From Burkholderia dolosa (lineage in GTDB: Bacteria; Pseudomonadota; Gammaproteobacteria; Burkholderiales; Burkholderiaceae): a stretch of 64,000 nucleotides of DNA. Of this stretch, positions 7,852 to 16,026 are shown one piece after another. Position 1 is the stretch's first letter, and each line of letters opens with the position of its first letter. The notes below the pieces were generated by a model that was not told the DNA's origin, did not search any database, and saw only the letters and a list, made by a program, of their open reading frames with translations. Both the position numbers and the translations under genes were made by a program. The stretch is from NCBI RefSeq assembly GCF_902499135.1, contig NZ_CABVPR010000015.1:32445-96444 (forward strand), written 5' to 3'.

Positions 7852-8742
7852 TCAGTTCTGCGTCTTCTCGATTTCGAAGTTCGACATGATCTCGAGCGCA
7901 CGCACGAGCGCCGAGTGATCCCATGCCTTGCCGCCGTGCGATGCGCACACGCTGAACAGCTGCTGCGCGCTTGCCGTATGCGGCAGCGCGAGGCCGAGCT
8001 TGCGCGCGCCGTCGAGCGCGAGGTTCAGATCCTTCTGATGCAGCTCGATGCGAAAGCCCGGATCGAACGTGCGCTTCGTCATCCGCGCGCCGTGCACTTC
8101 GAGAATGCGCGACGCCGCGAAGCCGCCCATCAGCGCCTGACGCACGCGTTCCGGATCGGCGCCCGAACGTGCGGCGAACAGCAGCGCTTCGCCGACCGCC
8201 TCGATGTTCAGCGCGACGATGATCTGGTTGGCGACCTTGCAGGTCTGGCCCGCGCCGTTGTCGCCGACGAGCGTGATGTTCTTGCCCATCTTCTCGAACA
8301 GCGGCTTCGCGCGCTCGAACGCTTTCTGCGGACCGCCGACCATGATCGTCAGCGACGCTTCGCGTGCGCCGACTTCGCCGCCGGACACCGGCGCATCGAG
8401 ATAGTCGCAGCCGAGCGCGTTGATCTGCTTCGCGAATTCCTGCGTGTCGAGCGGCGAGATCGAGCTCATGTCGATCACGAGCTTGCCGGCCGTCAGGCCG
8501 TTCGCGACGCCGTCGTCGGCGAACAGCACGTTACGCACGTCCGGCGTGTCCGGCACCATCGAGATGACGATGTCCGCGTTCTTCGCGACTTCGGTCGAGT
8601 TCGCGACGACCTTCGCGCTCGCACGCAGGTCGTCGGGGACCGGGAACGCGCCGTTCACGACGAGCTGATGGTCGGCCTTGAGCAGGTTGCGCGCCATGTG
8701 CGCGCCCATGATGCCGAGTCCGATGAAACCGATGATTGCCAT
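7852..8742 (-). CDS. glxR: tartronate semialdehyde reductase
   Basis: 296 residues of the beta-hydroxyacid dehydrogenase family; reduces tartronate semialdehyde (2-hydroxy-3-oxopropionate) to D-glycerate with NAD(P)H. N-terminal Rossmann motif GFIGLGIMGAHMARNL; substrate-binding DAPVSGGEVGAREASLTIMVGG; catalytic Lys in GQTCKVANQIIVA. The start at 8742 follows an AGGAGA-like site; the longer open frame through the next gene is an artefact of GC bias. Third gene of gcl-hyi-glxR, 41 bp after hyi, which supports this substrate over other family members (3-hydroxyisobutyrate, gluconate). Confidence 0.9.
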   Translation of the reverse strand: MAIIGFIGLGIMGAHMARNLLKADHQLVVNGAFPVPDDLRASAKVVANSTEVAKNADIVISMVPDTPDVRNVLFADDGVANGLTAGKLVIDMSSISPLDTQEFAKQINALGCDYLDAPVSGGEVGAREASLTIMVGGPQKAFERAKPLFEKMGKNITLVGDNGAGQTCKVANQIIVALNIEAVGEALLFAARSGADPERVRQALMGGFAASRILEVHGARMTKRTFDPGFRIELHQKDLNLALDGARKLGLALPHTASAQQLFSVCASHGGKAWDHSALVRALEIMSNFEIEKTQN

Positions 8743-8783
8743 GTGAAAGTCTCCTATAGGGGCGAATGACGCAACGGCGGAAT

Positions 8784-9593
8784 TCAGGCGGCGCGGCGCG
8801 CCGAGCCCGGTGCGCAGCCGGCGACGCTTTGCAGCCAGCCGAGCCCTTGCGTCGTGGTGGTGCGCGGCTTGTATTCGCAGCCGACGTAGCCGGCATAGCC
8901 GAGCCGGTCGAGCAGCGCGAACAGGAACGCGTAGTTGATCTCGCCGGTGCCCGGTTCGTTGCGGCCCGGATTGTCGGCGAGCTGCACGTGGCCGATCGAT
9001 GCGAGGTTGCGCTCGATCGTCGCGGCGAGTTCGCCTTCCATGCGCTGCATGTGATAGATGTCGTACTGCAGGAACAGGTTGTCCGAGCCGACCGCGCGGA
9101 TCACGTCGAGCCCTTCGGACGAACGGTTCAGCGCGAAGCCGGGGATGTCGAAGCTGTTGCACGGCTCGACGAGCAGCCGGATGCCTTCGCGCTTCAACGC
9201 ATCGGCCGCGAAGCGCAGGTTGTCGACGATCGTGACGAACGTCTTGTCGCGCGCGGTGCTCGCCGACGGAATGCCGACGAGGCAGTTCAGCTGCGGCACC
9301 TTCAGCGCCTTCGCATAGTCGATCGCGCGGCCGACGCCTTCCTGGAACTCGCCGACGCGATCGGGCAGGCACGCGATTCCGCGCTCGCCCTGGTCCCAGT
9401 TGCCGGCCGGCAGGTTGTGCAGCACGACGCGCAGGCGATGCGTTTCGAGCCGCTCGGCGAGTTCCTCTTTCGCGTACGGATACGGGAACAGGAACTCGAC
9501 GGCGTCGAAGCCGGCCTGCGCGGCCGCGTTGAAGCGGTCGAGGAACGGCACCTCGTTGAACAGCATGGTCAGGTTTGCAGCAAACTTCGGCAT
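8784..9593 (-). CDS. hyi: hydroxypyruvate isomerase
   Basis: 269 residues, TIM-barrel xylose isomerase-like family. Interconverts tartronate semialdehyde and hydroxypyruvate. Visible signatures: MPKFAANLTMLFNEVPFLDRF at the N-terminus, LLVEPCNSFDIPGF with a metal-binding Glu, LQYDIYHMQRMEG with Asp/His ligands, and GCEYKP near the end. The length is close to the 258 residues of E. coli Hyi; the extra tail (GCAPGSARRAA) is not conserved-looking. Lies 46 bp downstream of gcl on the same strand. Confidence 0.92.
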   Translation of the reverse strand: MPKFAANLTMLFNEVPFLDRFNAAAQAGFDAVEFLFPYPYAKEELAERLETHRLRVVLHNLPAGNWDQGERGIACLPDRVGEFQEGVGRAIDYAKALKVPQLNCLVGIPSASTARDKTFVTIVDNLRFAADALKREGIRLLVEPCNSFDIPGFALNRSSEGLDVIRAVGSDNLFLQYDIYHMQRMEGELAATIERNLASIGHVQLADNPGRNEPGTGEINYAFLFALLDRLGYAGYVGCEYKPRTTTTQGLGWLQSVAGCAPGSARRAA

Positions 9594-9639
9594 GAGCTAA
9601 GCCTCTTCGGTCGGTCAGTCGGTCAAAAGGTCGTGCGTG

Positions 9640-11415
9640 TCAATCGAGCATCGAGATTGCGGTCGGCGCATGCTCGGCTTTTTCGGCGAGCGCCTCGAAT
9701 TCGTTGATCGCGTCGATCTCGGCGCCCATCGAAATGTTCGTCACGCGCTCGAGGATCACTTCGACGATCACCGGCACGCTGAACTGTTCGGCGAGCGATT
9801 GCGCGTGCTTCAGCGCCGGCTCGATCTCCTCCGGCTTGAACACGCGCAGCGCCTTGCAGCCGAGGCCTTCGGCCACCGCCACGTGATCGACGCCGTAGCC
9901 GTTCAGCTCGGGCGCGTTCACGTTGTCGAATGCGAGCTGCACGCAGTAGTCCATGTCGAACGCGCGTTGCGCCTGGCGGATCAGCCCGAGGTACGAGTTG
10001 TTCACGACGACGTGCACGTACGGCAGCTTGAACTGCGCGCCCGCCGCGAGCTCTTCGATCATGAACTGGAAGTCGTAGTCGCCGGACAGCGCGACGATCG
10101 GGCGGGACGGATCGGCCGCCCGCACGCCGAGCGCGGCGGGAATCGTCCAGCCGAGCGGGCCTGCCTGCCCGCAGTTGATCCAGTTGCGCGCCTTGAACAC
10201 GTGCAGGAACTGCGCGGCGGCGATCTGCGACAGGCCGATCGTGCTCACGTAGCACGTGTCGCGGCCGAACACCTTGTTCATCTCTTCGTACACGCGCTGC
10301 GGCTTGATCGGCACGTCGTCGAAGTGCGTCTTGCGCTGCAGCGTGCGCTTGCGCTGCTGGCATTCGGCGACCCACGCGCTGCGGTCCTTCAGCTTGCCGG
10401 CCGCCTTCCATTCCTGCGCGACCGCGACGAACAGTTCGAGCGCCGCCTTCGCGTCCGACACGATCCCGAGATCGGGGCCGAACACGCGGCCGATCTGCGT
10501 CGGTTCGATGTCGACGTGTACGAACTTGCGGCCCTTCGTGTAGACGTCGATGCTGCCGGTGTGGCGGTTCGCCCAGCGGTTGCCGATGCCGAGCACGAAG
10601 TCGGACGCGAGCATCGTCGCGTTGCCGTAGCGGTGCGACGTCTGCAGTCCGACCATGCCGGCCATCAGCGGATGGTCGTCCGGAATCGCGCCCCACGACA
10701 TCAGCGTCGGGATCACCGGCACGCCGACCGTTTCGGCGAACTGCACGAGCAGATCCTCGGCGGCCGCGTTCAGCACGCCGCCGCCGGACACGATCAGCGG
10801 CTTGTCCGCGTCGCTGAGCATCGCGAGCGCCTTTTCGATCTGCGCGCGGGTGGCCGCCGGCTTGTAGACGGGCAGCGGCTCGTACGTGTCGATGTCGAAT
10901 TCGATCTCGGCGAGCTGCACGTCGATCGGCAGGTCGACGAGCACCGGGCCCGGGCGGCCCGAGCGCATCAGGTGGAATGCCTGCTGGAACACGCGCGGCA
11001 CGAGCGCCGGCTCGCGCACGGTGACCGCCCACTTGGTGACGGGCTTCGCGATCGATTCGATGTCGACGGCCTGGAAGTCTTCCTTGTACAGACGCGCGCG
11101 CGGCGCCTGGCCGGTGATCGCGAGGATCGGAATCGAGTCGGCCGATGCCGAGTAGAGGCCGGTGATCATGTCGGTGCCGGCCGGGCCGGACGTGCCGATG
11201 CATACGCCGATGTTGCCGGGCGCGGCCCGCGTGAACCCTTCGGCCATGTGCGACGCGCCTTCGACGTGGCGGGCGAGCACGTGGCTAATGCCGCCCGACT
11301 TGCGCAGCGCCGAGTAGAACGGGTTGATCGCGGCGCCCGGCACGCCGAACGCGGTCTGGATGCCTTCTTTCTCGAGCACGAGAACGGCGGCGTCGACGGC
11401 TCTCATCTTGGCCAT
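9640..11415 (-). CDS. gcl: glyoxylate carboligase
   Basis: 591 residues, thiamine diphosphate enzyme that joins two glyoxylates to tartronate semialdehyde and CO2. The position used by the catalytic Glu of most ThDP enzymes is Val51 in [13 protein letters not shown], the hallmark of Gcl. The ThDP/Mg site is [18 protein letters not shown]...[11 protein letters not shown]-binding and central domains are complete ([30 protein letters not shown]). AGGAGACA precedes the start. First gene of gcl-hyi-glxR and divergent from the LysR-type gene, which probably controls it. Confidence 0.96.
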   Translation of the reverse strand: MAKMRAVDAAVLVLEKEGIQTAFGVPGAAINPFYSALRKSGGISHVLARHVEGASHMAEGFTRAAPGNIGVCIGTSGPAGTDMITGLYSASADSIPILAITGQAPRARLYKEDFQAVDIESIAKPVTKWAVTVREPALVPRVFQQAFHLMRSGRPGPVLVDLPIDVQLAEIEFDIDTYEPLPVYKPAATRAQIEKALAMLSDADKPLIVSGGGVLNAAAEDLLVQFAETVGVPVIPTLMSWGAIPDDHPLMAGMVGLQTSHRYGNATMLASDFVLGIGNRWANRHTGSIDVYTKGRKFVHVDIEPTQIGRVFGPDLGIVSDAKAALELFVAVAQEWKAAGKLKDRSAWVAECQQRKRTLQRKTHFDDVPIKPQRVYEEMNKVFGRDTCYVSTIGLSQIAAAQFLHVFKARNWINCGQAGPLGWTIPAALGVRAADPSRPIVALSGDYDFQFMIEELAAGAQFKLPYVHVVVNNSYLGLIRQAQRAFDMDYCVQLAFDNVNAPELNGYGVDHVAVAEGLGCKALRVFKPEEIEPALKHAQSLAEQFSVPVIVEVILERVTNISMGAEIDAINEFEALAEKAEHAPTAISMLD

Positions 11416-11508
11416 GAATGTCTCCTTGAATGTGCGGATCTGGCGAATCGATCTGTTGCGGACACTTTAGGGATGCAGGAAAGGTTTGATAAGATCCGCC
11501 GAAGTCGC

Positions 11509-11523
11509 TTATTTCGAAACTAA
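11509..11523. promoter_or_regulatory. candidate LysR-type box
   Basis: TTA-N9-TAA, which contains the T-N11-A pattern of LysR-type operators, centred on the 8-bp palindrome TTTCGAAA (11512-11519). It lies 57 bp before the LysR gene and 94 bp before gcl, where a regulator acting on both directions would bind. Confidence 0.5.
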
Positions 11524-11579
11524 AAGTATGGAATGACGACCGGACGGGCGTTCGGCCGGCGTCGCAGCGGAGACGACAG

Positions 11580-12491
11580 ATGGATCGGTTCAAGCAGATC
11601 GAGACGTTCGTGCGCGTCGCGGACGCGGGCAGCCTCGCGGCCGCGGCACTTGAGGAGGGCGTGTCGCCCGTGGTGCTCGGCCGGCGCATCGACGCGCTGG
11701 AAAAGCGCCTCGGCGTGAAGCTGATGTACCGGTCGACGCGGCGGCTCGTCGTCAGCGAGGAAGGCGCGGCGTTCCTCGAGCGCTGCCGCGGGCTGCTGTC
11801 CGAATGGGATCAGGCGGAGAACGAGCTGGCCGCCGGGCGGCGCGCGGTCAGCGGGCATCTGATCGTGTCGGCGCCGGCCGCGTTCGGCCGCAAGCACGTC
11901 GCGCCGCACGCGCCGGGTTTTCTTGCCGACAAGCCGGAGATGCAGCTGTCGTTCAACCTGACCGACCGCGTCGTCGATCTGGTGCGCGAAGGCTACGACC
12001 TGTCGATCCGGATCGGCGGCGCGGTCGACCCGAACTTCGTCGCGGTGAAGCTCGCGTCGAACCGGCGCGTCGTGTGCGGCACGCCGGAGTATTTCCGCCG
12101 CCACGGGCGCCCGAAGTCGCTCGACGACCTGCTGAAGCACAACTGCCTGGCGTTCAACCTGCAGGGCGGTCAGAACCGCGGCTGGTATTTCCAGCGCCAC
12201 GGCAAGATCGTCACGATGCGCGTGACCGGCAATCTCGACTGCAACGACGGCGAGCTGCTGCATCGCTGGGTGACCGAGAGCCTCGGGCTCGGCTGGCGCT
12301 CGACGTGGGAAATTGCCGCGCAGCTCGAAACCGGCGAGCTCGAAACCGTGCTCGACGACTACGCGCTGCCCGACTACGACATCCTCGCGGTCTATCCGCA
12401 GCAGCGCTACGTGCCCGCGCGCGTGCGCTATTTCATCGACTATCTGCGCGACGCGTACGCGCGCCCCGGCTACTGGAGCAGCACGCCGTAA
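11580..12491 (+). CDS. LysR-family transcriptional regulator
   Basis: 303 residues. N-terminal winged helix-turn-helix starts MDRFKQIETFVRVADAGSLAAAALEEGVSPVVLGRRIDALEKRLGVKL, followed by a linker helix and a periplasmic-binding-like effector domain (GHLIVSAPAAFGRKHVAPHAPGFLADKPEMQLSF...GYDLSIRIGG). Note AAAALEEGVSPVVLGR where many LysR proteins have AA..L..SQ..VS. GGAG lies upstream of the ATG. Divergent from gcl, so most likely the regulator of glyoxylate use, responding to a pathway intermediate; the effector is not visible. Confidence 0.9.
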   Translation: MDRFKQIETFVRVADAGSLAAAALEEGVSPVVLGRRIDALEKRLGVKLMYRSTRRLVVSEEGAAFLERCRGLLSEWDQAENELAAGRRAVSGHLIVSAPAAFGRKHVAPHAPGFLADKPEMQLSFNLTDRVVDLVREGYDLSIRIGGAVDPNFVAVKLASNRRVVCGTPEYFRRHGRPKSLDDLLKHNCLAFNLQGGQNRGWYFQRHGKIVTMRVTGNLDCNDGELLHRWVTESLGLGWRSTWEIAAQLETGELETVLDDYALPDYDILAVYPQQRYVPARVRYFIDYLRDAYARPGYWSSTP

Positions 12492-12645
12492 CGGCGGCGG
12501 GCCGCTTCGGTTGTTGCGTTCCATCCGCGTTCGGCGGGAATAAACTCGACGCAGCGGCGGTAAGGTGATCGAGCGGACGCGGTCGGCGAGTCCGGCACGA
12601 TGCGGCAACGGACGCGGCTTCGGCCGCCGGGACGACGGAGGTCAC

Positions 12646-13290
12646 GTGGGGCAAGCCGGACAGGCGGCGGACGACAGCGCAGCGGACGACGCGGCAGCGC
12701 GCGGCGAGCGGTTTCGCACGCTCGTGCTGCCGCATCTCGATGCCGCGTACAACCTCGCGCGCTGGCTGACCGGCAGCGCGGGCGACGCGGACGACGTCGT
12801 GCAGGACGCGTGCATGCGCGCGCTGCGCTTCGTCGATGCCTGCCGCGGCGACAACGCGCGGCCATGGCTGCTGACGATCGTGCGCCACACCTGGTACACC
12901 GAATGGCGCCGCCGCACGCATGCGCAGGAAGTCGCGCTGCCCGACACGCTCGACGACACCGACGTTCCGGACGACTGGCAGCCGGCAACCGAGGATCCGC
13001 TCGCGCAGTTGCTGCGCGGCGAGAACGTCCGGCTCGTGAACGCCGCGCTCGCGACGCTGCCGGCCGAATATCGCGAGGTGCTCGTGCTGCGCGAGATGGA
13101 AGACCTCAGCTATCGGGAGATCGCGGCGATCGCGGACGTGCCGGTCGGCACGGTGATGTCGCGGCTCTCGCGCGGCCGGCGCCGGCTCGCCGCGCTGCTC
13201 GGCGACGGTGCGCAGGCGTCGTCGTCCGGCACGAGGACAGCGCGCGCGGCGGCGGGCGGAACCGCATCGGAGGCTATCGATGGACTGTAA
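12646..13290 (+). CDS. ECF RNA polymerase sigma factor
   Basis: 214 residues from the GTG at 12646, which has GGAGG four bases upstream; a weaker GTG at 12565 would add 27 residues. Sigma region 2 is LPHLDAAYNLARWLTGSAGDADDVVQDACMRALRFVDACRGDNARPWLLTIVRHTWYTEWRRR; region 4 is ALATLPAEYREVLVLREMEDLSYREIAAIADVPVGTVMSRLSRGRRRL. Regions 1.1 and 3 are absent, as in ECF factors. The downstream gene overlaps it by 11 bp and encodes the likely anti-sigma factor. Target promoters and inducing stress are not visible. Confidence 0.9.
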   Translation: MGQAGQAADDSAADDAAARGERFRTLVLPHLDAAYNLARWLTGSAGDADDVVQDACMRALRFVDACRGDNARPWLLTIVRHTWYTEWRRRTHAQEVALPDTLDDTDVPDDWQPATEDPLAQLLRGENVRLVNAALATLPAEYREVLVLREMEDLSYREIAAIADVPVGTVMSRLSRGRRRLAALLGDGAQASSSGTRTARAAAGGTASEAIDGL

Positions 13291-14191
13291 CGAAGCGCGA
13301 GCGTGGCTGGACGCGGACGTCGACCGCGAGCTGTCGGCGCCCGACGCGTTGCGCGTCCAGCGGCACGTCGAACGGTGCGATGCGTGCCGTCGCGAACGCG
13401 AGCGGATCGTTGCGCTCGCGCGGGCCGTGCGTCAGGCCGACTATCACCGCACACCCGATGGGTTGCGAGCGGGCATCCTCGCGCGTCTGCCGGTCGAGAG
13501 CGGTGCGAGCGGGGCGGAATCGGCGCGGCGATCGGAATTGGGATCTCGATCGCAGCCGCAACCGCAGCCGCAGCCGCGCGGCCGCCGCTGGTTCTCTTGG
13601 CCGGCCGGTCGCGGCATATCGCCGCGTTCGGCGGCCGCCGGCCACGGCACGCGCGTCGGCTCGCATGTCGTGGCGTGGCCGGCGCTGGGCTGGGCTGTCG
13701 CATTGACGATTGCCGCGGCGGCGGCCGGAGTCGCGCTGTCTGCGCGCCACGCCGACACCGACCGAATGGTCGACGAACTCGTTGCGAGCCACGTGCGGGC
13801 CGGCTTGTCGGCGCGCGACATCGACGTGATCTCGACCGATCGGCACACGGTCAAGCCATGGTTCAACGGCCGCCTCGACTATGCGCCGCCGGTCGAGGAT
13901 CTCGCCGCGAGCGGCTTCGCGCTGGCCGGCGGCCGGCTCGACTATGTCGGGCGCCGCCGTGTCGCGGTGCTCGTGTACCGCTATCGGCAGCACGTGATCG
14001 ACGTATATGTACTGCCGTCGGCCGAAGGGCGGGGGCGCGAACCGTACGCGACCGTCTCGGAAGGCTACGCGCTCGATCGCTGGAACGCGGCCGGAATGAC
14101 GTGGTGGGCAGTGACCGATGCGGAACCGTCGGCGCTGACGGCGTTCAGGGAGGCGCTCGACGCGCGGCTCGCGGGCGCGCGCAGCGAGTGA
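13280..14191 (+). CDS. membrane-anchored zinc-finger anti-sigma factor
   Basis: 303 residues. The N-terminal anti-sigma domain has the zinc motif H29-x3-C33-x2-C36 with Cys3 as probable fourth ligand. Then come a basic linker with a QPQPQPQP run, one transmembrane helix (ALGWAVALTIAAAAAGVAL, about residues 140-158), and a 140-residue extracytoplasmic domain (HTVKPWFNGRLDYAPPVEDLAASGFALAGGRLDYVGRRRVAVLVYRYRQHVIDVYV) seen in many ECF-linked anti-sigma proteins. CGGAGG precedes the start. It should hold the upstream sigma factor inactive at the inner membrane until an envelope signal arrives. Confidence 0.85.
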   Translation: MDCNEARAWLDADVDRELSAPDALRVQRHVERCDACRRERERIVALARAVRQADYHRTPDGLRAGILARLPVESGASGAESARRSELGSRSQPQPQPQPRGRRWFSWPAGRGISPRSAAAGHGTRVGSHVVAWPALGWAVALTIAAAAAGVALSARHADTDRMVDELVASHVRAGLSARDIDVISTDRHTVKPWFNGRLDYAPPVEDLAASGFALAGGRLDYVGRRRVAVLVYRYRQHVIDVYVLPSAEGRGREPYATVSEGYALDRWNAAGMTWWAVTDAEPSALTAFREALDARLAGARSE

Positions 14192-14196
14192 CGGAA

Positions 14197-14232
14197 GGGT
14201 CGGAAGTGTCCTGTCGCTCCGACCCTGTTTTT
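14197..14232 (+). terminator. sigma/anti-sigma operon terminator
   Basis: GGGTCGGA (14197-14204) pairs with TCCGACCC (14218-14225), and TTTTT follows at 14228. Isolates the sigma operon from the ribosomal protein promoter. Confidence 0.75.
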
Positions 14233-14323
14233 CTCGTCGCCGCGATCCCGGCCGCTTCTACCGGATCGCGCGTTCAAGTCGTTGAAAACACGGCCGAATC
14301 CGGCCGCGAATTGTCGATTCGTA

Positions 14324-14352
14324 TTGCACGCGCCCCGTATCCGGGTTAGAAT
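14324..14352 (+). promoter_or_regulatory. sigma-70 promoter of the rpsF operon
   Basis: TTGCAC (14324-14329), 17-bp spacer, TAGAAT (14347-14352): close to consensus and 60 bp before the rpsF start. Probably drives rpsF-priB-rpsR-rplI. Confidence 0.75.
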
Positions 14353-14418
14353 CTCCGGCTTCTCACTTGCCACACCGGTTCAGACGCCCGGGTGGCTTCT
14401 ATCCACAAGGAGTGTGTA

Positions 14419-14793
14419 ATGCGTCATTACGAAATCGTCTTCATCGTGCACCCCGATCAAAGCGAGCAAGTGCCCGCGATGATCGAGCGTTACAAGACCA
14501 CGATCACGTCGCACGGCGGTCAGATCCACCGCGTCGAAGACTGGGGCCGTCGCCAACTGGCCTACATGATCGAGAAACTCGCGAAGGCTCACTACGTCTG
14601 CATGAACATCGAGTGCGACCAGACGACGCTCGACGAGCTCGAACACGCGTTCAAGTTCAACGACGCCGTGCTGCGTCACCTCATCGTCAAGATGAAGAAG
14701 GCCGAAACCGGCCCGTCGCCGATGATGAAGGAAGTTCAGCGCGAAGAAGCCAAGAAGGCGGCTGCTGCTCAGCCGACCGAAGCGCAGGCTTAA
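14419..14793 (+). CDS. rpsF: 30S ribosomal protein S6
   Basis: 124 residues. Binds S18 and 16S rRNA in the small-subunit platform. [29 protein letters not shown] and [26 protein letters not shown] are characteristic of S6. The tail [15 protein letters not shown] is Ala/Lys-rich. AAGGAG lies six bases before the ATG; the frame is open nine codons upstream but those include the Shine-Dalgarno sequence. First gene of rpsF-priB-rpsR-rplI. Confidence 0.97.
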   Translation: MRHYEIVFIVHPDQSEQVPAMIERYKTTITSHGGQIHRVEDWGRRQLAYMIEKLAKAHYVCMNIECDQTTLDELEHAFKFNDAVLRHLIVKMKKAETGPSPMMKEVQREEAKKAAAAQPTEAQA

Positions 14794-14832
14794 GCTCGTA
14801 GTCATTAAGCCACCAAGGAGCGCGCCACTCAC

Positions 14833-15132
14833 GTGAACAGGTTGCAATTGACGGCGAGCGTCGTCGAGCGCGCACCGGTGCGATACACGCCGGCCGGCGT
14901 TCCGATCGCAAGCGCCACGTTGCATCACCGCACGGAAGTCGTCGAAGCAGGCATTCGCCGCCAGGTCGAAATGACGATCGAGGCGGTGGCGGCCGGCGAC
15001 GCGAGCGGCAGCCTGGAAAGTCGTGAGATGGGCGTCGAGACGCTGTTCACGGGCTTCCTCGCAAAGAAGAGCCGCAACGCGAGAACCTTGGTGTTTCACA
15101 TCACAGCATTGCAGGACATTGGAAAGGACTGA
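14833..15132 (+). CDS. priB: primosomal replication protein N (PriB)
   Basis: 99 residues, single OB-fold domain related to SSB. Takes part in PriA-dependent restart of stalled replication forks. MNRLQLTASVVERAPVRYTPAGVPIASATLHHRTEVVEAG is the usual N-terminus. The start is GTG, and the nearest AAGGAG is 12-13 bases upstream, an unusually long spacing that may keep its translation below that of the ribosomal genes. Its place between rpsF and rpsR is conserved in beta- and gamma-proteobacteria. Confidence 0.95.
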   Translation: MNRLQLTASVVERAPVRYTPAGVPIASATLHHRTEVVEAGIRRQVEMTIEAVAAGDASGSLESREMGVETLFTGFLAKKSRNARTLVFHITALQDIGKD

Positions 15133-15135
15133 ATC

Positions 15136-15411
15136 ATGCCCCGCCCGACTGGTAAGAAATTCGACAAGCGTCGTCAGCAACAAAACCCGCTCTTCAAGCG
15201 CAAGAAGTTCTGCCGTTTCACGGCTGCAGGCGTCGAGCAGATCGACTACAAGGACACGGAAACGCTGAAGGACTTCATCGGCGAAAACGGCAAGATCACG
15301 CCGGCTCGCCTGACGGGTACGAAGGCCCACTATCAGCGTCAGCTGGACACGGCAATCAAGCGTGCGCGTTTCCTCGCGCTGCTGCCGTACACCGATCAGC
15401 ACAAGGCGTAA
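15136..15411 (+). CDS. rpsR: 30S ribosomal protein S18
   Basis: 91 residues. Central [70 protein letters not shown] is the conserved S18 core; the basic start [19 protein letters not shown] is lineage-typical. Follows priB by three bases, and may be translationally coupled. Forms the S6-S18 pair in the 30S platform. Confidence 0.97.
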
Positions 15412-15438
15412 TCAGGCGACGCAATAAGGAGAATTCGA

Positions 15439-15891
15439 ATGCAAATCATTCTGTTGGAAAAAGTCGCCAATCTGGGCAACCTCGGCGATATCGTCAAGGT
15501 CAAGGACGGTTACGCTCGCAACTTCCTGATCCCGAACCGCAAGGCTCGCCGTGCAACGAAGGAAGCGATCGCCGAATTCGAAGTGCGTCGCGCCGAGCTC
15601 GAAAAGGTCGCCGCCGAGAAGCTGGCTGCCGCACAGGCGGTCGGCGAGAAGCTGAACGGCCAGACGTTCGAAGTCACGCAGAAGTCGGGCGTCGACGGCC
15701 GTCTGTTCGGTTCGGTCACGAACGGCGACGTCGCCGAACTGCTGAAGAAGGCAGGTTTCGACGTCGAGAAGCTGCAGGTTCGCATGCCGGAAGGCCCGCT
15801 GAAGATGATCGGCGAGCATACGGTTCAGGTCGCGCTGCACACGGACGTCGTCGTCGACGTCACGATCAACGTGATCGGCGACCACGCTTAA
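15439..15891 (+). CDS. rplI: 50S ribosomal protein L9
   Basis: 150 residues. N-domain [44 protein letters not shown], a long connecting helix rich in Glu/Lys/Ala, and a C-domain with [48 protein letters not shown]. Binds 23S rRNA near the L1 stalk. AAGGAG precedes the start. Last gene of its operon, followed by a strong terminator. Confidence 0.97.
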   Translation: MQIILLEKVANLGNLGDIVKVKDGYARNFLIPNRKARRATKEAIAEFEVRRAELEKVAAEKLAAAQAVGEKLNGQTFEVTQKSGVDGRLFGSVTNGDVAELLKKAGFDVEKLQVRMPEGPLKMIGEHTVQVALHTDVVVDVTINVIGDHA

Positions 15892-15931
15892 GCGTACGCA
15901 ATCATGCCGGGCGGCTTGGCCGTCCCGACAG

Positions 15932-15963
15932 GGCAGGTCCGGGCAACCGGGCCTGCCTTTTTT
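15932..15963 (+). terminator. rplI intrinsic terminator
   Basis: GGCAGGTCCGG and CCGGGCCTGCC pair over 11 bp (one G-U) with the GCAA tetraloop and a following run of six T. Confidence 0.92.
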
Positions 15964-16026
15964 GTTGCGTGCTCGCCGGCAATCGTATGTAGCGCTCACC
16001 TGCCTAATTCGCGATAATCCCAACCC

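Noticed and set aside
7857-9372. 506-codon minus-strand frame joining sequence in hyi to glxR
   Set aside because: The upstream part is out of frame with hyi and has no family similarity; glxR has a good start at 8742.
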